Shown here one piece after another: positions 23,359-26,825 of a stretch of DNA of 26,825 bases. Position numbers and translations under genes: made by a program. Within the stretch, counting starts at the first letter, position 1. Each line of letters opens with the position of its first letter. The stretch is taken from assembly GCA_050946055.1 (NCBI GenBank), contig JBMNUB010000041.1:1-26825 (forward strand), read 5' to 3'. Origin of the DNA: Fimadaptatus sp050946055. Its GTDB lineage: Bacteria; Bacillota; Clostridia; Christensenellales; Aristaeellaceae. Under the pieces are notes generated by a model. The model had not been told where the DNA came from and made no database searches. It was given only the letters and a program-made list of their open reading frames with translations.

Positions 23359-23387
23359 ATTATATCAATATGGTATGCGTTTTGCAA
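23359..23387 (-). promoter_or_regulatory. Promoter of the candidate small RNA
   Basis: TTGCAA (23387-23382), a 17-base spacer and a perfect TATAAT (23364-23359) on the minus strand. No gene start with a ribosome binding site lies within 250 bases downstream, which is what suggests a non-coding transcript. Confidence 0.65.
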
Positions 23388-23489
23388 GGCCTTGTAGCGT
23401 GACTTGTTCTTTGCTATTAGAGAAGGGCAACATATAGTTTGAATAACAAATTACTCTTACCGATAAATTACCACGGTGGATATATGTAT

Positions 23490-24190
23490 TCAATCAGAAT
23501 CCATGGATGTAAAAGTTGAATCTGTACAAAGTTCGTGTTCATCGTAATTTATAGCAATATCCAACTTTATTTCATTTATCTTGTCGACAATAAGTTTTAA
23601 TGTCGGAATATTGTATCTATCTATCATTCTCAAATCATCATAAGAAATATTCACAATATAAGTATCGTCACGAAGTGCAATTTTCCTGCATAACCCGTTG
23701 CCGGCCGTCCAGTTTGATCTACCTGAGATTTTTGCGTCAGATATCATTAGGCCTAGTTTTATACCTGAGACTTTTAGAAGAGCATAAAATTTCCCAATAT
23801 ATGTAACAGAAACACTAGATCCGTAGTTTTTACACTCGCAGATTAAATGATTCGGCAGTATTTCATTATTAAAACTTTGCAAACCAATTTTTTTACTAGT
23901 AAGATATCTATTTCGTTCGTACTTGTTCTTTTGTTTCTCAGCTGATTATAAAATCCAATTTTAGAAACCAAATACGATGCTAGATTTTCCAACGCAACGC
24001 CCTTACTGTTGTCCTTATTTGATCTGGAGTGATCAAATATAGCAAATAGTCTATGATACTCCGCATATTCTTCATCTGACAATTTAAATAAAGCGCTGTC
24101 TAGGCACTCGATGCTCAGCATGTTTAATAAATGTGGCAAAGATAGTCCTGATCGTTCCAAAACTTCATTGATATTTTGTGCTTGCTTCAC
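23490..24190 (-). CDS. PD-(D/E)XK endonuclease-like protein, split by a frameshift
   Basis: Two overlapping frames together make one coherent protein of about 233 aa. The first runs from the GTG at 24190 (GGAG upstream) and, if not shifted, stops at 23843. The second frame ends at 23490. They join at seven A's (minus strand, 23894-23888), where a -1 shift reads through as VKK-IGLQSFNNE. The joined product has a helical N-terminus (1-60) and then a restriction-endonuclease fold: KGVALENLASYL, acidic residue D95 in TNEID, E119-x-K121 in CECKNY, and YIGKFYALLKVSGIKLGLMIS. D95, E119 and K121 are the expected catalytic set. It is the last gene of the three-gene operon. The break may be a programmed slip, a real inactivating mutation or a sequencing error. 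Confidence 0.75.
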
Positions 24191-24194
24191 AAAA

Positions 24195-24566
24195 TCACTC
24201 CGCTATCTCTCGATAAATCACGACATAGTTCTTTATATTTGTAATGTCATTCTCGCAATTAGGGCAGACTGCATCGTCAGGCAACTCCGAAACGGACTGG
24301 TAAACGTTCCCCGTTGTTTTGCCACATTGCGGACATTGCAATTCAAGATATGGCCTTACAATTTCCTCTTTTTCAAGAAGATACAGCACTCTATATATGG
24401 TCTGAATGTCAATTCCCGTATCGCGCTTGAAGGCGCCTGGATATATCCAAGGTCTTGTAGCATCAACACGTGAAAACCGTTCAACAAAAGCCTTTGTTTT
24501 ATCCGTTGGCAACAGCTTTGACTGCTGGATGATCTGAGTTACCCTCTGTAATATACTTAATTGCAT
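24195..24566 (-). CDS. Winged-helix and zinc-ribbon protein
   Basis: This 123-aa protein is of no recognised family. Residues about 40-75 look like a winged helix-turn-helix (YPGAFKRDTGIDIQTIYRVLYLLEKEEIVRPY). It is followed directly by a zinc ribbon with CPQC (78-81) and CPNC (101-104). This combination suggests DNA or RNA binding, either as regulator or as the specificity subunit of the operon. The ATG has GGAGG 10 bases upstream, inside the preceding gene, which it overlaps by 68 bases; the nuclease-like gene begins 4 bases after its stop. Such tight packing implies a joint function. Confidence 0.8.
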   Translation of the reverse strand: MQLSILQRVTQIIQQSKLLPTDKTKAFVERFSRVDATRPWIYPGAFKRDTGIDIQTIYRVLYLLEKEEIVRPYLELQCPQCGKTTGNVYQSVSELPDDAVCPNCENDITNIKNYVVIYREIAE

Positions 24567-25611
24567 AACTCATAGCCTCCGCATCATACTTGGTGTTCTC
24601 AATAAACATTATCCGACACATTCCCATTCCATACATCTCGGTAGTATATTTAATTTCGATTTTCTTCCTTAGATAACATAGCCGTAAAGATAACCACGGC
24701 CAATCGGAATCACGTTCTTTTTCTAAGAGAAAATTTTCTAACGCTCTTTGAAGTTCTGGTACCTCTTTAAATGAATCTTCATTATCGGATAAAAACTGTC
24801 GAAGTTCCCCAATCAATGGGAGTACTCCAGATTCAGACGAACCAACAAATAAATCTGCGCTACTTCCGTTACCAAACTTCATACCTTGACCGATAATAGT
24901 AACTTCTCCATTGGAATGTAGTGCTTCACGGTTTTGTACGATATAACGTATGCGCTCACTTGGAGCATCTTTGTCGGTAATTGAAAGCTTCAGTGTGTTT
25001 TCAATCCATACAATTGCTTTGTTAATGCAAGTCAGATAAAACACATCATTATTACCTATATAGCTAGGCATAGAGTCATAACGTATTTCTACCAAGTTAG
25101 GAGTTTTGTGTGCAACAACTAGAACTGGGAACTTTCTATTGATGACATTTCCTTCCGAATCGTACTTATTTATTTCAAAGCATAATTTAAAACGATATTC
25201 GTTTTGTTCCATCACATAGTATACTTTTGATGGTATACCTGTTTCAGTTACAAGATTGTCATGGCAGTCAATAGCTTCTTCATTAAACTCACTCACTTGG
25301 CCAGCAGAAGAGAGCTCTTTGACTTTTACATCATCAATCGGTTCGGCAACCTTCATTACCACAGAATAGCGATAGGATTTTGCATATTCAAAGAATTCCG
25401 CAACTTTCACCGCACGTGCAGATTTTTTAAGACATTCTGCCAATCTGAGGTCTTGAGGAATTAATCCAAGGCATACTTCTTCGTTAAATAAGGTTGGACC
25501 GTTCTCAAATGTAACAATTCTTCGCTCTCCCATAATATCAAGTAGCTTTTGTTTTACATTTTTATTGTAAGCCCCTACTGTTCCCATCAGGTACTCAAGA
25601 TACGAAGCCAT
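24499..25611 (-). CDS. Unrecognised 370-aa protein, first gene of the nuclease operon
   Basis: I do not recognise a family. The protein is soluble, mixed alpha/beta, acidic-to-neutral, with no signal peptide or membrane helix. The N-terminal half (1-150) has alternating hydrophobic strands around FNEEAIDCHDN. The middle (150-240) has IEIRYDSMPSYIG-like strand patterns, and the C-terminal third is helical, ending with a strand-rich stretch around LRKKIEIKYTTEMYGMG. The ATG at 25611 is chosen because GAGGAGGAG lies just upstream; an ATG at 25629 would precede that site. A strong promoter lies at 25638-25666. Codon use is A+T-rich, unlike the housekeeping genes. A role in sensing or target recognition within a defence operon is a guess from context. 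Confidence 0.8.
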   Translation of the reverse strand: MASYLEYLMGTVGAYNKNVKQKLLDIMGERRIVTFENGPTLFNEEVCLGLIPQDLRLAECLKKSARAVKVAEFFEYAKSYRYSVVMKVAEPIDDVKVKELSSAGQVSEFNEEAIDCHDNLVTETGIPSKVYYVMEQNEYRFKLCFEINKYDSEGNVINRKFPVLVVAHKTPNLVEIRYDSMPSYIGNNDVFYLTCINKAIVWIENTLKLSITDKDAPSERIRYIVQNREALHSNGEVTIIGQGMKFGNGSSADLFVGSSESGVLPLIGELRQFLSDNEDSFKEVPELQRALENFLLEKERDSDWPWLSLRLCYLRKKIEIKYTTEMYGMGMCRIMFIENTKYDAEAMSYAIKYITEGNSDHPAVKAVANG

Positions 25612-25637
25612 GTGCACTCCTCCTCTCATACGATATG

Positions 25638-25666
25638 ATTATACTGTTTCTTACTGATGTAGTCAA
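25638..25666 (-). promoter_or_regulatory. Promoter of the three-gene nuclease operon
   Basis: TTGACT (25666-25661), a 17-base spacer and a perfect TATAAT (25643-25638) on the minus strand, with the ATG about 27 bases downstream of the -10. It is a strong, apparently constitutive promoter. Confidence 0.88.
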
Positions 25667-25843
25667 TGATTCTGCGGTCAGTCACTACAATGTTTGCGAG
25701 ATTTTACCTGCATACTATCAAACCATCCATTTTATAATGTTAAGACATCACGTTTTTATACCTCCAATCGGCAATAGCGTCATCTCTAATGGCTTAATAT
25801 TTGTTTAAACATTAACGCAAACCACAAGTCTAAGTGAAGGAAT

Positions 25844-25873
25844 TTTATACCCCTGTGGGGAATATGGTATAAA
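25844..25873. promoter_or_regulatory. Nested inverted repeat / putative operator of the Panacea module
   Basis: TTTATACC (25844-25851) and GGTATAAA (25866-25873) form a perfect 8-bp inverted repeat. Inside it CCCC (25850-25853) and GGGG (25857-25860) form a second one. The right arm contains TATAAA, a likely -10 box about 50 bases before the Panacea gene. This suits autoregulation, which is typical of toxin-antitoxin operons, but is inferred here. Confidence 0.6.
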
Positions 25874-25921
25874 CAAGCTAGAAACCACCCTTTTAAGACA
25901 AGCAGGAAAGGAGAATAAATT

Positions 25922-26389
25922 ATGTATCAGCTAGCACACGTAGCAAATACCATTTTATATCGGGCCAAAAACGAGGGCATTTCCATATCACCTATGAAGC
26001 TTCAAAAATTGATCTACTTTCTGTATGCCGAATATTTACGTCAAGAAGGTCGACCGCTTTTTGCCGAACGTTTTGAAGTTTGGAGATACGGTCCTGTTTT
26101 AGATGATGTATATCAAGCTTTCAAAGAATACCGTGCTAATAGTATTAGAGGATACATGGTGGATGTTAATGGTCGATACAAAATAATTGATGTCAATAGT
26201 GATCCGTGTTTTAAGCATTGTTTCGATAATGTGTGGTACTTTTATGCACACAAGACTGGCATAGAGTTATCTGAAATTACGCATCAAAAAAGCGGAGCCT
26301 GGTATAAAGCACTAAGTAAAAATCAAGATTTTTTAAACGACCAAGATATACTGAATGAAGTTGGGAGCGATTGTAATGAGCAAACTTGA
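25922..26389 (+). CDS. Panacea-domain (DUF4065/SocA-like) protein, putative antitoxin
   Basis: This 155-aa protein carries the Panacea domain: VANTILYRAKNEG, then SPMKLQKLIYFLYAEYL (about 22-38), FAERFEVWRYGPVLDDVYQAF (about 47-67), and SGAWYKA near the C-terminus. The pattern LQKLIYF...W.YGPV..DVY is diagnostic. Panacea proteins are known as promiscuous antitoxins that neutralise diverse toxins encoded next to them, and as prophage-associated (GepA-like) proteins. The ATG has AAAGGAG at good spacing. A small membrane-protein gene overlaps its 3' end by 14 bases, and a symmetrical operator-like site lies upstream. Both support a toxin-antitoxin arrangement. Confidence 0.9.
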   Translation: MYQLAHVANTILYRAKNEGISISPMKLQKLIYFLYAEYLRQEGRPLFAERFEVWRYGPVLDDVYQAFKEYRANSIRGYMVDVNGRYKIIDVNSDPCFKHCFDNVWYFYAHKTGIELSEITHQKSGAWYKALSKNQDFLNDQDILNEVGSDCNEQT

Positions 26390-26795
26390 TGACAATGAGC
26401 ATCTGCCAATCGATATTGATATAGAGACTCCTAAAACAGAAGAGGAGAAGCCCTTTACAAAACCCGTGCGTAATATTCGTGAACATATGGGACGTACTAA
26501 AGACATTAGCGAAAAAGATCATCGCGCTTTCTTGCTAACTTGTAGTTGTGTTGGTCTATTAACAGTTTTTGTCATAACAGATATCTGCACAGGCAAAAAT
26601 CTCATGGAAAGCTCTATTCTTTTTAAAGACTTTTTCGACGTTGTAAAGTACATCATAACAACTTCTCTTGGCTTTTTCTTTGCCACGTCAGTATCTAAGG
26701 AACCGCTGATTAATCACAGATATTTCATTACAATTGACAAACCTGTCCACGAAAACAGCCTTTTCAGGGTCTTAGCGGAAGCGGATTTCCTGTAA
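26376..26795 (+). CDS. Small two-helix membrane protein partner of the Panacea gene
   Basis: This 139-aa protein has an acidic N-terminus, a basic stretch (KPVRNIREHMGRTK) and two predicted membrane helices (about 52-72, FLLTCSCVGLLTVFVITDI, and about 88-108, VVKYIITTSLGFFFATSV). A short polar C-terminal tail follows. I do not recognise a family. The ATG at 26376 is chosen for its GGGAG site; an upstream in-frame ATG at 26355 lies before that site. It overlaps the Panacea gene and is the likely cognate toxin, perhaps acting on the membrane, though this is inferred from arrangement only. Its stop codon lies within a terminator-like hairpin. Confidence 0.78.
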   Translation: MSKLDDNEHLPIDIDIETPKTEEEKPFTKPVRNIREHMGRTKDISEKDHRAFLLTCSCVGLLTVFVITDICTGKNLMESSILFKDFFDVVKYIITTSLGFFFATSVSKEPLINHRYFITIDKPVHENSLFRVLAEADFL

Positions 26796-26805
26796 TCCGC
26801 TTCCG
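26776..26805 (+). terminator. Hairpin overlapping the stop of the membrane-protein gene
   Basis: CGGAAGCGGAT (26776-26786) pairs perfectly with ATCCGCTTCCG (26795-26805). The TAA stop (26793-26795) lies in the loop and at the stem edge. No T-run follows, so it may act as an mRNA end stabiliser or a weak terminator. Confidence 0.55.
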
Positions 26806-26825
26806 AAAGGCCTAAATGGGCATAG

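Overview
The window looks like a chromosomal stretch of a GC-rich member of the Bacillota, most likely Clostridia and possibly a Christensenellales-type gut bacterium. This is inferred from strong AGGAGG-type ribosome binding sites, TTGACA/TATAAT promoters, and gene families typical of Clostridia: a zf-trcl-like zinc ribbon, DUF1836, a UBA-like/DUF4342 protein, ammonia-dependent AsnA, and paired cyclophilins. No tRNA, rRNA, CRISPR array or intact insertion sequence was seen.

Layout, left to right. A perfect 30-bp palindrome opens the window. A minus-strand block follows: a sugar O-acetyltransferase, lysA, and a D-Ala-D-Ala carboxypeptidase. Next is a 680-base gene-poor stretch with 40-bp tandem repeats, then a four-CxxC zinc-ribbon gene preceded by a probable structured RNA with its own extended -10 promoter. 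An XRE regulator (+) converges on a minus-strand operon: a TetR regulator, an exported N-acetylmuramoyl-L-alanine amidase and asnA. A 102-bp tandem repeat separates this from a plus-strand block: a lipoprotein cyclophilin, a cytoplasmic cyclophilin, and two DUF4342-type membrane proteins. After a strong terminator, a perfect 15-bp-arm hairpin and a 36-37-bp minisatellite comes a minus-strand housekeeping block: relA/spoT, recJ, secF and secD. Next are an SGNH hydrolase and a divergent DUF1836 regulator, then a YdjM-like membrane protein and an MTA/SAH nucleosidase.

From about 23.2 kb to the right end the sequence turns markedly A+T-rich and codon use changes, suggesting a laterally acquired island. 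It holds two divergent modules. The minus-strand module is a three-gene operon: an unrecognised 370-aa protein, a winged-helix/zinc-ribbon protein, and a PD-(D/E)XK endonuclease-like protein. The endonuclease frame is broken at A7, in the exact phase of a -1 slippery heptamer. The plus-strand module is a Panacea (DUF4065/SocA-like) protein overlapping a small two-helix membrane protein, which looks like a Panacea toxin-antitoxin pair. Between the island and the housekeeping genes lies a candidate small RNA of about 135 nt with its own promoter and nested inverted repeats.

The three-gene nuclease operon with its slippery site, the Panacea/membrane-protein pair, and the two candidate RNAs are the parts most worth following up. 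Functions are read from motifs recognised by eye; no database search was possible.
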